Shown: positions 43,082 to 52,072 of the stretch, one piece after another
How positions within the stretch are numbered: position 1 is the first letter of the stretch
Layout of the letters: every line of letters starts with the position of its first letter
From: Brucella grignonensis
Lineage (GTDB): Bacteria; Pseudomonadota; Alphaproteobacteria; Rhizobiales; Rhizobiaceae
Assembly: GCF_002252505.1 (NCBI RefSeq)
Contig: NZ_NNRL01000164.1
Coordinates: forward strand, 1 to 64,000
Reading direction: 5' to 3'
DNA length: 64,000 nucleotides
Notes under the pieces: model-generated
What the model saw: the letters and a program-made list of their open reading frames with translations, nothing else
Databases searched by the model: none
Told to the model about the DNA's origin: nothing
Program-made: the position numbers and the translations under genes

Positions 43082-44286
43082 GCGCGACCTCCCGCATCTC
43101 CGCGGAATCTGCCCAGCAAGCGGTTATAAATGCCAGATATATGCCGTCTCAGACGGTCGAAACCGTCACGCATTCTGTCGTTCCATTTGTCCGGAATTCC
43201 GATGCGTCGACCCGTGACGAGGGCATAACCAGCCAACAGGATCACACTCAGCGGGACGAGATACATGATGACGATATAGGTTTCGTCCTTATCGGCGCGG
43301 TCGGCAGAAAAATATCCGGCCCAATAGACAAGCAGCGCTGTGCTGATTGCTGAAAATGACGCGGATACGCGTGCTTCACGATGAGATCGGGAGTCCCCGG
43401 CAAAGGCAAGCGCGATCATCGCAAACACAACTGGATAAAGCCAATCGGTCAAACGACGATGCAATTCAGCCTTATAACGCAATGGTCGCGTTTGCAGAAT
43501 CGGATCATTCGGGTCTGGATTGAGCAGATATGTGAGTGGGCGATCCTTGGCGTAGATAACGAAATCGTCCCCGGCAGATGTAAACTGGCTGAGATCGAAC
43601 GCATAGGAATTGAACTTTATGATCGAAACTGTGCCGTCCGAAACATCGCGGCGCTGAACTTCACCATCTTTCATCAGCAACATATCGCCAGCTGGCGTAC
43701 TCGCGATGTTGCCATCGGCTGCATAATAAATCAGATCAAGCGAAGGGTCGCGGGAATCGGCAATGAACAGGCCGCCGATGCTGCCATCAGCGTGACGATC
43801 GGCAATCTGGATATAAAGATTATCCGCGAGTTTGCGAAAGCTGCCTTCCTGCACAACGACATTGAGCAAATCCGCACTCGCATTGGCGATCATCGCGCGC
43901 ATATTCATGCGGGCATACGGGTCGACATAGTTTGCTACGAGAAAGGAAACGACGGAGATAATGGCTGCGAGCATGAGTATCGGACGCATGACTGCGCTGC
44001 GTGGCGCACCGGATGCGTTGATAACCACGAGCTCGGAATCCTGATTCATCGTTGAGAGCGTCTGCGTAATTGCAATGATCAGCGCGAATGGCATGACCAG
44101 TGGAATTGCGGAAGGGATCAGGAGAGAACTGAACTGAATAATGGTCTGAATGGATTGACCGCTTGTGGTGAGGAAGTCGACGCGCTGCAGCACCTGCACA
44201 GTCCACGTGATGCCCACTGCAGCGCCCAGCACCGCAAAGAACATGATCGCCACGCGGCGCAGGATGTACAACTCGATCAATTTCAT
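43078..44286 (-). CDS. lptF: LPS export ABC permease LptF
   Basis: The protein has 402 aa, the partner of LptG. MKLIELYILRRVAIMFFAVL begins the first helix, and SLLIPSAIPLVMPFALIIAI follows with the same membrane layout, periplasmic domain and three C-terminal helices as LptG. The last 40 residues are a basic cytoplasmic tail. It is the first gene of the operon lptF-lptG-lptD-surA-like-pdxA-rsmA and diverges from pepA across 370 bp. Confidence 0.95.
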   Translation of the reverse strand: MKLIELYILRRVAIMFFAVLGAAVGITWTVQVLQRVDFLTTSGQSIQTIIQFSSLLIPSAIPLVMPFALIIAITQTLSTMNQDSELVVINASGAPRSAVMRPILMLAAIISVVSFLVANYVDPYARMNMRAMIANASADLLNVVVQEGSFRKLADNLYIQIADRHADGSIGGLFIADSRDPSLDLIYYAADGNIASTPAGDMLLMKDGEVQRRDVSDGTVSIIKFNSYAFDLSQFTSAGDDFVIYAKDRPLTYLLNPDPNDPILQTRPLRYKAELHRRLTDWLYPVVFAMIALAFAGDSRSHREARVSASFSAISTALLVYWAGYFSADRADKDETYIVIMYLVPLSVILLAGYALVTGRRIGIPDKWNDRMRDGFDRLRRHISGIYNRLLGRFRGDAGGRA

Positions 44287-44656
44287 AGGCGGAGTCTACA
44301 TCCCGGTTCCGTTGAAGGAGCCTGTCCCTGGAGAAACAATGCTCGTGAATGAAAATTCAGTCTAGTTGCACTTGGCTAAAATTAGCCAAAGAAATTAGGT
44401 TAACAGATTACTAAAGATTTTCAGCCGAAGCTAGCGCAAGCTTCTCTAAATGGAGAGAGCGGGCTGTTGCAACCTGTTTTTGTCGAACATAGGTGGGAAC
44501 CGAAACGGAGCTTGGCAAGTTGTCACCGAAGTTAACGTAAAACTGATTTTCATGATGCGGCGGACTTGCCGTTTCGCCATATTCGTCTCACATGAGTAAG
44601 AAAAAGTCGCGACACAATCGTGTCATCTCATGGTCCGACCTCTGTTTGGAGTTGTT
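44287..44656. other. Divergent promoter region between lptF and pepA; no gene seen
   Basis: No credible ORF. The only ordered element is an 18-bp inverted repeat at 44372-44389. The nine codons in frame upstream of the pepA Met (44630-44656) are considered leader. Confidence 0.5.
44372..44389. promoter_or_regulatory. 18-bp inverted repeat, candidate operator
   Basis: TTGGCTAA-AA-TTAGCCAA is a perfect inverted repeat with 8-bp arms and a 2-bp centre, 86 bp upstream of lptF and 268 bp upstream of pepA. No matching regulator is known to me. Confidence 0.4.
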
Positions 44657-46150
44657 ATGTCGAAACGTCCTTCCATTTCTTTCAGTGAATTTTCAGCACC
44701 GCAAAAAGGCGTAAGCATTGTTCTCGTTGCCAAGGGTGGAGGCTTCGCAGAAGAAGCGGGGCAGGCGGTTGGCGGAGCCGAAAAGATTGCTCGTATCGCC
44801 GAAATCTCAGGTTTTACGGGTGCTTTGGGCAAAACTGCGGAAGCAATTGAAACTTCTCAAGGCGGTATAGACAAGATCGTGTTGGTGGGCGTGGGTGAGC
44901 CCGGCGAACTTGGTAATGACGACTGGATCAAGATCGGTGGCGCAGCTTTCTCGCGAATCGGCAAATCCGAACGCGCAACGCTGACGCTGGCTCTGCCTGA
45001 AACCACGATTGCTGGCGACGAAGCGGGCGATGTGGCTCTGGGCATGATTCTTCGTTCATATGAGTTCAATCGCTACAAGACCAGCAAGAGCGAAGAAAAC
45101 GGCGAGCCGAAACACGCGGCCAAGATCAATATTCATACCGCAGACGTACACAGCGCCAAAAGAGCTCTCGAAGCCGCTGAAGCCGTGGCCGATGGTGTGT
45201 TAAAGGCACGCGATCTCGTCAATGAGCCAGCCAATATTCTCGGTCCTGTTGAGTTTGCCGAAGAAGCTCAAAAGCTTGAGAAGCTTGGCGTGAAGGTTGA
45301 AGTTCTCGGCGAAAAGGAAATGAAGAAGCTCGGCATGGGCTCGCTTTTGGGCGTTTCGCAAGGTTCCGTTCGTCCACCACGTCTCGTCATCATGGAATGG
45401 CAGGGGACAAAGGCCAAGGAAAAGCCGGTCGCTTTTGTCGGTAAAGGTGTGGTGTTCGATACCGGTGGTATCTCGATCAAGCCTGCTGCTGGCATGGAGG
45501 AAATGAAGGGTGACATGGGCGGCGCTGCAGCCGTTACAGGTCTGATGCGCGCTCTTGCAGGCCGTAAAGCCAAGGTCAACGCAATCGGCGTGATTGGTCT
45601 TGTTGAAAACATGCCTGACGGCAATGCACAGCGTCCGGGTGATATCGTGACATCGATGTCTGGCCAGACCATCGAAGTCATCAACACCGATGCCGAAGGC
45701 CGCCTCGTGCTGGCCGATGCGCTCTACTACACCAATGATCGCTTCAAGCCAAAATTCATGATCAATCTCGCAACCTTGACCGGCGCAATCTTGGTCGCAC
45801 TTGGCACGCATCACGCAGGTCTGTTCTCGAACGATGATGAACTTGCAGATCAGCTTTATGAAGCAGGTCAGGTAACGGGTGAAAAGCTGTGGCGTATGCC
45901 GCTGGGCAAGGAATACGACAAGATGATCGATTCCAAATTTGCCGACATGAAAAACAGCTCTGGCCGCTATGCAGGTTCGATCACGGCTGCACAGTTCCTC
46001 AAGCGCTTTGTTGGCGATACACCTTGGGCGCATCTCGATGTCGCCGGAACAGCCATGGGTTCGCCAACGAACGAATATAGCCAGTCATGGGCTTCGGGCT
46101 ATGGTGTACGACTTCTCGACCGTCTCGTTCGCGATAATTTCGAAAGCTGA
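44657..46150 (+). CDS. pepA: Leucyl aminopeptidase (M17)
   Basis: The protein has 497 aa and removes N-terminal residues from peptides with two metal ions per subunit; in E. coli the same protein also binds DNA at cer sites and the carAB promoter. The start at 44657 (MSKRPSISF) has TTGGAG 6 nt upstream and gives the family length; an ATG nine codons earlier is less likely. The metal and signature motif [14 protein letters not shown] is perfect, with [15 protein letters not shown] before it. The gene diverges from lptF. Confidence 0.97.
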   Translation: MSKRPSISFSEFSAPQKGVSIVLVAKGGGFAEEAGQAVGGAEKIARIAEISGFTGALGKTAEAIETSQGGIDKIVLVGVGEPGELGNDDWIKIGGAAFSRIGKSERATLTLALPETTIAGDEAGDVALGMILRSYEFNRYKTSKSEENGEPKHAAKINIHTADVHSAKRALEAAEAVADGVLKARDLVNEPANILGPVEFAEEAQKLEKLGVKVEVLGEKEMKKLGMGSLLGVSQGSVRPPRLVIMEWQGTKAKEKPVAFVGKGVVFDTGGISIKPAAGMEEMKGDMGGAAAVTGLMRALAGRKAKVNAIGVIGLVENMPDGNAQRPGDIVTSMSGQTIEVINTDAEGRLVLADALYYTNDRFKPKFMINLATLTGAILVALGTHHAGLFSNDDELADQLYEAGQVTGEKLWRMPLGKEYDKMIDSKFADMKNSSGRYAGSITAAQFLKRFVGDTPWAHLDVAGTAMGSPTNEYSQSWASGYGVRLLDRLVRDNFES

Positions 46151-46173
46151 ATCTGATTCAGGAACAACAAGTT

Positions 46174-46204
46174 AGGCCAAGAAAGTGAATCACTTTCTTG
46201 GCCT
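46174..46204 (+). terminator. Perfect 14-bp hairpin after pepA
   Basis: AGGCCAAGAAAGTG (46174-46187) and CACTTTCTTGGCCT (46191-46204) flank AAT. No T run follows directly. A second, weaker hairpin (CCAAAGT with ACTTTGG, about 46209-46243) comes next. It may be a terminator or a 3' stabiliser. Confidence 0.55.
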
Positions 46205-46313
46205 CATCCCAAAGTTCATTGAGTGGAACTCATTGGACTTTGGTTAAGCCCGAGTGGCGCTTGAACTTTATCAAGGCGTGATGCGTTAGCATCTTGAGCC
46301 GCCTTGGTATAAC

Positions 46314-46386
46314 GAATGCTCTACCCATTTGTTTTGAGACATTTGCCTCACGCAAAACTGCTTCGCACTTCTGGTTCAAATGCTTT
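46314..46386 (-). repeat. Intergenic palindromic repeat, copy 8
   Basis: On the minus strand: AAAGCATTTGAACCAGAAGT, GCGAAGCAGTTTTGCG, ACAAAT and GTAGAGCATTCG. It ends 11 bp before holC. Confidence 0.7.
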
Positions 46387-46397
46387 AAAGAGGGCGC

Positions 46398-46847
46398 ATG
46401 GCTGAAATTCTCTTTTACCACCTGACAGAATCGACACTGGATGAAGCTCTGCCGGGGCTCGTCGAGCGTTCGCTTGGACGCGGCTGGCGCGTGACTATAC
46501 AGGCGGTGAGCGATGAACGGCGTGATGCGCTCGACAGCCTGTTATGGACTTTCTCCGAAACATCTTTCGTTGCACATGGCACCGATAAGGAGCCGTACCC
46601 CGAGCAGCAACCTGTGTTGCTGACTACGTCGGAAGCCAATCCTAATGGAGCGACGGTTCGCTTTCTGGTGGAAGGTGCGGCACTTGAGCAGGCGGGGGAA
46701 TATGAGCGACTTGTCGTCATGTTTGACGGGCATGATCAAGATCAGCTCGACCATGCACGGGCACAGTGGAAGGCCTTCAAGACGGAGAACCACGATTTGA
46801 CTTACTGGCAACAGACAACGGATCGTCGCTGGGAGCGCAAAGCCTGA
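46398..46847 (+). CDS. holC: DNA polymerase III subunit chi
   Basis: The protein has 149 aa, a clamp-loader accessory that links the replisome to SSB. MAEILFYHLTESTLDEALPG and LVERSLGRGWRVTIQA are the family N terminus. DALDSLLWTFSETSFVAHGT with PVLLTT, and the central LVVMFDGHDQDQLDHAR, complete the pattern. Its TGA overlaps the next gene's ATG (TGATG). Confidence 0.93.
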   Translation: MAEILFYHLTESTLDEALPGLVERSLGRGWRVTIQAVSDERRDALDSLLWTFSETSFVAHGTDKEPYPEQQPVLLTTSEANPNGATVRFLVEGAALEQAGEYERLVVMFDGHDQDQLDHARAQWKAFKTENHDLTYWQQTTDRRWERKA

Positions 46848-47410
46848 TGCGTGCCATTTTCGTCGCAATGATTGTTGCGGGCTTCGGTCTCGCGTTCGGT
46901 TATCCTTGGTATGTGCGCCATTTCACTGGCGATGAAATCGGTCGCTGGCCGATCCTTGAAAGCCGCCAGAGTGGCTTTATCACGCAGGAGATCCCGCTTT
47001 CGGCAAGCGATGCGCCTGTGCGTATCTTTCTCGATGCGGTGCCCTTGCCGGGCTATGTGCCAGCTGAGCGTCGTTCCGCTGTAACGCTTGCCGTTAGCCG
47101 CAATGGCATGCCTGTCTTGTCGCAAGGTCTCGATTTTGCATCGACAAGCAGTTCAATCAATACGGATCGCCCGCAGGATGGCAGCGTGCTGCGTCAGAGT
47201 GCGGGCGATATCGATCCAGTTTTATCCGGAACCTACGCATTCCGAGCCGTCCAGGGCAATACGGACGGCCTGCAACTGTCGAAAATCGATCTTGTTTTGA
47301 GACGAGGTGCCGAAGAAGCAGATGAGACCTATACAACGATTGGCCTCATTCTGGGTGTGCTTGGCGTCTATGCGCTGATGCGGACGCGCATTCGCCGCCC
47401 GCAAGTTTAG
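46847..47410 (+). CDS. Membrane-anchored hypothetical protein
   Basis: The protein has 187 aa. An N-terminal membrane helix (2-22, AIFVAMIVAGFGLAFGYPWY), a beta-rich extracytoplasmic domain of about 130 residues and a C-terminal helix (TIGLILGVLGVYALM) followed by RTRIRRPQV suggest a bitopic or hairpin protein with the domain in the periplasm. I do not recognise a family. GGGAGCG precedes the start, and the gene is coupled to holC by one base. Its TAG merges with the start of the next palindromic repeat. Confidence 0.7.
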   Translation: MRAIFVAMIVAGFGLAFGYPWYVRHFTGDEIGRWPILESRQSGFITQEIPLSASDAPVRIFLDAVPLPGYVPAERRSAVTLAVSRNGMPVLSQGLDFASTSSSINTDRPQDGSVLRQSAGDIDPVLSGTYAFRAVQGNTDGLQLSKIDLVLRRGAEEADETYTTIGLILGVLGVYALMRTRIRRPQV

Positions 47411-47510
47411 ACCGTATCCCGAAAAGTGTGAAACGGTTTTCGGACAAAGATGCGCGTTAAAACAAATATTTAGAGCGCCGATCTGATCCAGTCAGATCGA
47501 AAAGCGCTTT
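47411..47510 (+). repeat. Intergenic palindromic repeat, copy 9 (with hairpin module)
   Basis: ATCCCGAAAAGTGTGAAACG, GTTTTCGG, GATGCGCG, ACAAAT and TTAGAGCGCC are followed by the hairpin module CGATCTGATCCAGTCAGATCG. The MITE at 47512 is inserted at the right end of this copy. Confidence 0.75.
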
Positions 47511-47511
47511 A

Positions 47512-47777
47512 GGGTCTGTGGGGAATTAGTTTTAAAGCGTGGTATGGATGAAAATAGCACAGGTTTAGGAGCAAAGCCGAAGGTGGAGTGGTTCTCCATC
47601 GAGGGTTTGCGACGCGAAGCTGGACCATTTTCACCATATCCCTTTAGGACATTGCGGATTTTCTCTCTGAATGTGTCGAACAGTCCTCGTGGAGATACAC
47701 TCCACCGCGCCCTGTTCTCTTGTTCAGAAACAAAATCCGTCTCACGCCACGCTCAAAACCTAATTCCCCACAGACCC
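47512..47777. mobile_element. 266-bp MITE-like element with 31-bp terminal inverted repeats
   Basis: The left end starts GGGTCTGTGGGGAATTAG and runs to GCGTGG at 47542. The right end (47747-47777) is its inverted complement with 28 of 31 positions matching. TA flanks both ends (47510-47511 and 47778-47779), fitting a 2-bp target duplication. Inside are only frames of up to about 78 codons with no transposase motif, so it is a non-autonomous element that would depend on a transposase elsewhere. TA targeting fits IS630/mariner or some IS5-group elements. Confidence 0.8.
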
Positions 47778-49660
47778 TAATCAGCCATTGCGTCTTCATA
47801 TTCAGAAGACATTTCCAGCCATTTGTCTTCTGCCTCTGCGAGGGCCGATTTTGCATCGCTCATTTCTTTGTTGATCCGGATCGCTTTCTGCGGTTCCTTT
47901 TCATAAAGAACGGGATCTTCCAGTTGCGAAGTGAAACCCTGAATCTGTTTCTGCAGTTTCTGCATCAAACTCTCGGTTTCCTTGATCTTTTTGAGCAATG
48001 GCGCCAATGTTTCGCGCTTCTGAGCAGCAAGCTTACGCTGCTCCGCCTTGTTGACCTTTGGACCTTCGTCACGCTCAGAAAGCTGTTCGCCCTTGGCGTC
48101 GGCCAGAACGATCTGGCGATATTCGTCAAGATCGCCGTCGAATGTTTTCACGCCACCTTCGCGCACCAGCCACAGACGGTCCATGGTCGCTTCGATCAGG
48201 TGACGATCGTGGGCGATAAGGATCACCGCACCGTTAAACGCGTTCAGTGCGTGTACGAGCTCTTCACGGCTGTCGATATCAAGATGGTTGGTCGGTTCGT
48301 CGAGGATCAGCAGGTTTGGACCATGGAAGGTCGCAAGGCCCATCAGAAGACGTGCCTTCTCGCCACCGGAGAGATCTCTGGCAGGTGTGAGCATCTTCTC
48401 CGTTGAAAGTCCCATCTGAGCCACGCGCGCGCGCACCTTGGCTTCCAGCTCTCCCGGCATGAGCTTGCGCACGTGTTCAATCGCATTGTCCTCGGGGACC
48501 AGATCATCCATCTGATGCTGTGCGAAGAAGGCGACCTTCAGATTGGGTGAAAGGGTTAAATTGCCTTTTTCGGGCTGCAACCGCCCGGCAATGAGTTTGG
48601 CGAGGGTCGACTTGCCGTTACCGTTTGAACCGAGCAGTGCAATGCGATCATCATTGTCGATGCGCAGCGTGACATTGCGCAACACTGGCTTGCCCGGCAC
48701 ATAACCAACATCGGCGTTATCGAGCGCAATAATCGGCGAGGCGGCCTTTTTTTCCGCATCCGGGAAACGGAATGGCTGCACATTGCTCTCAACGTAAAGC
48801 TCAATGGGTTTAAGCTTTTCCAAAGCCTTCATACGCGACTGCGCCTGACGAGCTTTGGTAGCCTTGGCGCGGAATCGTTCGACGAAGGATTCCATATGCT
48901 TGCGATGCGCTTCTTGCTTGGCATGTGCCTTTTGCTGAAGCTCCAACATTTCATGCCGCTGTCGCTCGAACTGATCATAGTTACCACGCCAGAAGCTGAT
49001 CTTCTTCTGATCCAAATGCATGATCGAAGATGTGGCCGAGTTCAGCAGATCGCGATCATGGCTGATGATGATGACTGTGTGCGGATAACGCTTCACATAA
49101 TCGACAAGCCACAGCACGCCTTCGAGATCGAGATAGTTGGTCGGCTCATCGAGCAACAGCAGATCAGGTTCCGCAAACAACACGGCAGCCAAAGCCACGC
49201 GCATACGCCAGCCGCCCGAAAAGGCCGAGGCAGGTCTGCGCTGCGCCTCAGCATTGAAACCGAGACCTGAGAGGATCGCGCCCGCACGCGCTTCTGCGGA
49301 ATGCGCGTTAATATCGGCAAGACGTGTATGAATTTCGGCAATGCGATGCGGGTCAGTCGCGGTCTCAGCCTGTTCGAGAAGGGTTGCGCGCTCCTTGTCG
49401 GCCTTCATGACGATTTCGATCAGCGCGTCTTCTGTGCCGGGTGCTTCCTGAGCCACCTGACCGATACGCGTATTTCTCGGCAGTGAAATACTACCGGTTT
49501 CAGATGCAAGGTCGCCGGTGATGACACGGAACAGGGTGGATTTTCCAGTGCCGTTACGCCCGACAAAACCTGTCTTGGAGCCCGCCGGTAGTGTTACACT
49601 GGCGTGATCAATCAAAAGGCGTCCGGCGATACGTACGGAGATGTCGTCAAGAATAAGCAT
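47777..49660 (-). CDS. ABC-F family ATPase (YheS/Uup-like)
   Basis: The protein has 627 aa. Two ABC domains are joined by the ABC-F linker (LQQKAHAKQEAHRKHMESFV). Walker A is GRNGTGKST in the first domain and GSNGNGKST in the second; signatures are SGGW and LSGGEKARLLMG, and both Walker B segments read LLLDEPTNYLD or LILDEPTNHLD. There are no membrane helices. ABC-F proteins act on the ribosomal E site. A C-terminal coiled coil (about 545-620) matches the Uup/YheS type. Met at 49660 is the likely start. The last base of its TAG stop lies inside the MITE. Confidence 0.93.
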   Translation of the reverse strand: MLILDDISVRIAGRLLIDHASVTLPAGSKTGFVGRNGTGKSTLFRVITGDLASETGSISLPRNTRIGQVAQEAPGTEDALIEIVMKADKERATLLEQAETATDPHRIAEIHTRLADINAHSAEARAGAILSGLGFNAEAQRRPASAFSGGWRMRVALAAVLFAEPDLLLLDEPTNYLDLEGVLWLVDYVKRYPHTVIIISHDRDLLNSATSSIMHLDQKKISFWRGNYDQFERQRHEMLELQQKAHAKQEAHRKHMESFVERFRAKATKARQAQSRMKALEKLKPIELYVESNVQPFRFPDAEKKAASPIIALDNADVGYVPGKPVLRNVTLRIDNDDRIALLGSNGNGKSTLAKLIAGRLQPEKGNLTLSPNLKVAFFAQHQMDDLVPEDNAIEHVRKLMPGELEAKVRARVAQMGLSTEKMLTPARDLSGGEKARLLMGLATFHGPNLLILDEPTNHLDIDSREELVHALNAFNGAVILIAHDRHLIEATMDRLWLVREGGVKTFDGDLDEYRQIVLADAKGEQLSERDEGPKVNKAEQRKLAAQKRETLAPLLKKIKETESLMQKLQKQIQGFTSQLEDPVLYEKEPQKAIRINKEMSDAKSALAEAEDKWLEMSSEYEDAMAD

Positions 49661-49709
49661 GGTGGAAACGCTTTTGCACGGCTTCGGAAATTTCCGCAAG
49701 TATCAACTA

Positions 49710-50222
49710 TCAGGCGAAGCGGCGGCCCGCTTCGGAGTGTTGAAACAGTGCCAGATCAATTGATGGCGCATCTGCACCAAGTCTGGTCAATGCAGCATGT
49801 ATCTGTCCGCGATGATGGGTCTGATGGTTGAACATATGCGCAAGAGAGGGCACGAGCCTTTGGCTTCTGGTTCGCATGTCGGTTAATGATGTGTAGTTGA
49901 AACGACCGGCAAGTTTTTGCGCATCAAGCCCATCTGCAAAACTGCAAATGCGTGTGTCTTCTGCCTGACGCATTTCACGCAGTATGATGAAATTGTCGGA
50001 AATGATTGCGTCCAGTTTTTTGGGATGGTCGCCTTCGCCAGTAAAGCGCTTCATCCAGATGCGGTCAACAACAAGCAAATGATTGAAGGTGCGGTGCACT
50101 GATCCGAAAAATAATCCCAGGTCCAGCCTGTAATCTACATCGCTCAAATCGGCAGCTGCGGAATAGAGCAATTCGTTGGCCCAACGATTATAATAGGCGA
50201 ACATTTGAAAGTGCTGTTCCAT
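49710..50222 (-). CDS. DinB-family protein
   Basis: The protein has 170 aa from the Met at 50222 (MEQHFQMFAYYNRWAN), which fits the DinB helical-bundle start; the frame extends 29 codons further through a palindromic repeat and is not coding there. The three metal-binding histidines of the DinB/YfiT fold are His in VHRTFNHLLVVDRIW and the pair in HMFNHQTHHRGQIHAAL. Members are thiol-dependent transferases or hydrolases, with diverse substrates; the name is unrelated to DNA polymerase IV. Confidence 0.88.
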   Translation of the reverse strand: MEQHFQMFAYYNRWANELLYSAAADLSDVDYRLDLGLFFGSVHRTFNHLLVVDRIWMKRFTGEGDHPKKLDAIISDNFIILREMRQAEDTRICSFADGLDAQKLAGRFNYTSLTDMRTRSQRLVPSLAHMFNHQTHHRGQIHAALTRLGADAPSIDLALFQHSEAGRRFA

Positions 50223-50235
50223 GACTGCCCCCGAA

Positions 50236-50304
50236 GGCATTTCCAGCAAAAGTGCGAAGTGGTTTTGCATGAGGGAAATGCGAAAAATAAAAAGACAGAG
50301 CGGC
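50236..50304 (+). repeat. Intergenic palindromic repeat, copy 10
   Basis: GGCATTTCCAGCAAAAGTGC, GAAGTGGTTTTGCATG, GGGAAATGCG and ACAGAGCGGC. It sits between the DinB start and the ndk promoter. Confidence 0.75.
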
Positions 50305-50414
50305 TTCAATCATTCCTTTTGAATCCAAACCACTCTCGTGAATCGATTTCATCATCTATGCAGTCAATTTTCTGCCGTCTCAAGCTGATAAGAGACTTGG
50401 TGAAGGGCTCCCCC

Positions 50415-50443
50415 TTGGCAATTGGGGCTATCAACGCTATAGA
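50415..50443 (+). promoter_or_regulatory. Strong sigma-70-type promoter for ndk
   Basis: TTGGCA and TATAGA are separated by 17 bp, 40 bp upstream of the ndk start codon. Both hexamers fit the consensus at four or five positions. Confidence 0.65.
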
Positions 50444-50482
50444 GCCTCACTTTTCTAATTTTCCATCATACAAGGTGTCATA

Positions 50483-50905
50483 ATGGCAATCGAACGTACC
50501 TTCTCCATGATCAAGCCTGATGCGACCCGCCGCAACCTGACCGGTGCCATCACCGCTAAGCTCGAAGAAGCTGGTCTGCGCGTTGTCGCTTCCAAGCGCG
50601 TCTGGATGAGCCTGCGTGAAGCTGAAGGCTTCTACGCTGTTCACAAAGAACGTCCTTTCTTCGGCGAACTGACTGAATTCATGTCTTCCGGCCCAACCAT
50701 CGTACAGGTTCTCGAAGGCGAAAACGCCATTGCCAAGAACCGTGAAGTCATGGGCGCGACCAACCCAGCAAACGCAGACGCAGGCACCATCCGCAAGGAA
50801 TTTGCTCTGTCGATCGGCGAAAACTCGGTTCACGGTTCGGACGCTCCTGAAACTGCAGCTGAAGAAATCGCTTACTGGTTCTCCGGCACCGAAATCGTTG
50901 GCTAA
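50483..50905 (+). CDS. ndk: Nucleoside diphosphate kinase
   Basis: The protein has 140 aa and equilibrates nucleoside tri- and diphosphates through a phospho-histidine. Active-site His117 lies in [13 protein letters not shown], and the N terminus [14 protein letters not shown] is canonical. It is a complete, highly conserved single-gene unit, flanked by a good promoter upstream and a strong terminator downstream. Confidence 0.98.
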   Translation: MAIERTFSMIKPDATRRNLTGAITAKLEEAGLRVVASKRVWMSLREAEGFYAVHKERPFFGELTEFMSSGPTIVQVLEGENAIAKNREVMGATNPANADAGTIRKEFALSIGENSVHGSDAPETAAEEIAYWFSGTEIVG

Positions 50906-50923
50906 TACCATATCGGTATCAAG

Positions 50924-50955
50924 AAAAAGCCCGGTCGCGAGACCGGGCTTTTTTT
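50924..50955. terminator. Bidirectional terminator after ndk
   Basis: GCCCGGTC (50929-50936) and GACCGGGC (50941-50948) flank GCGA, with an A run before and a T run after. It lies between convergent ndk and the META-domain gene. Confidence 0.9.
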
Positions 50956-50980
50956 ATCTGTATTCTTAAGTGTGGAAGAG

Positions 50981-51784
50981 TTAGAGGCTCTGAGCAAGTG
51001 TTGCCAGCTCGTCACCACCCTCATCAATCAGAACGAGTTTTCCCGCATCCATCTTGTATGAGCGTGTTTTGCCAAGAACATCGAGAAACTTGCGCTCCTG
51101 GTTCATCAATGCAGGTGGGCACTGCATATAGGTCGAGCCGATTTCGGCAAACGAGATGCTGCTCCCCGAGATCACAGCTTTGCTCATAAAGCGATTGCAG
51201 CCGCCCGATCCGCTGACACTACCGTCAGAACTGACCAACAGCGTCGACTGTGCGGTATCAATGACACCACCACCCTGAATATCTTCTGCGAGCCAGTCCT
51301 TGCCTTCGATGCCAATCGTTACAGCCTCGTCGGCACTTTTGCGAACCATCACCATCTTGAGCTCAATAGGCTCTTCAGGGTTTTTGGGGTCGATGGTGTA
51401 ACGTTCGTCACTCACAAACCAGAGCGTGTCGCCCGCAACAATGCGGGCTTGCAAAGCGTAGGTGTGCTGGGGTTCAATCCCGTCTGTATCGAAATTGATG
51501 GCAAATGGAATCGGTGAGCCGTGCGGAGCCTCGATTCGAGTCTCTCCAATGGTCTTGGAAGGTGCATCAGCGAGGGAAACATCATTGAGTTGTACGATGA
51601 GGTGCGCTTCTGGTGGCAAAGCGATGCGCTCACGATAAACGACCTTGCCGCTGATTGTCTTGTCAGCTGCAATGCTGACAGTCGGCATGGACGTCGTGAA
51701 AAACATGGCCGCTCCACCGAGCACACCTATGCCTGCAGTGAGCGCTGCCACGATTGAAAGAGTTTTCGTAAGTCCTTTTAGCAT
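50981..51784 (-). CDS. YbaY/META (HslJ)-domain secreted protein
   Basis: The protein has 267 aa from the Met at 51784 (MLKGLTKTLSIVAAL), which begins a signal or anchor helix (about 9-35); the frame is open 34 codons earlier. Residues about 45-140 (SGKVVYRERIALPPEAHLIV, then DDVSLAD-like strand) resemble the type III secretion lipoprotein/YbaY beta domain. Residues about 165-265 form a META domain with SGSGGCNRFMS and STYMQCPPALMNQERKFL. Similar double-domain proteins are common in alphaproteobacteria; HslJ relates to novobiocin tolerance in E. coli. The function here is unknown. Confidence 0.82.
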   Translation of the reverse strand: MLKGLTKTLSIVAALTAGIGVLGGAAMFFTTSMPTVSIAADKTISGKVVYRERIALPPEAHLIVQLNDVSLADAPSKTIGETRIEAPHGSPIPFAINFDTDGIEPQHTYALQARIVAGDTLWFVSDERYTIDPKNPEEPIELKMVMVRKSADEAVTIGIEGKDWLAEDIQGGGVIDTAQSTLLVSSDGSVSGSGGCNRFMSKAVISGSSISFAEIGSTYMQCPPALMNQERKFLDVLGKTRSYKMDAGKLVLIDEGGDELATLAQSL

Positions 51785-52072
51785 CGCCAAATCCGAAACT
51801 TCCGTTCCCCGCATTTTTGTCTTGTGTCGTCGGTGGTGCTCACAATCGGCCGATTGTGCCAGAGGTCCCATACCCGCAAACAGCATGATTCATGATACAG
51901 ACAATAAACGCTGCTTCATGTGAAAATTGTGGCAGTGCAGTAACGCGCTATCCAAAATACCCTATATTTTAGGGGTTTAAATAGTTAATTCGTGATTAAA
52001 CAGAACGTGTGAAATTCTTGCCATGTAAAAAATAGTTTTATCCGGGACAACTTACCCGCAAAAATGCGGGTT

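Noticed and set aside
45200-46033. A 277-codon minus-strand frame opposite pepA
   Set aside because: It is fully antisense to a highly conserved gene and shows no protein family features.
47544-47780. 78-codon frame inside the 266-bp element
   Set aside because: No transposase motifs; it lies between the inverted repeats of a non-autonomous element.
49710-50222. DinB gene as DNA polymerase IV
   Set aside because: The protein has the metal-histidine pattern of the DinB/YfiT helical-bundle family, not the Y-family polymerase motifs.
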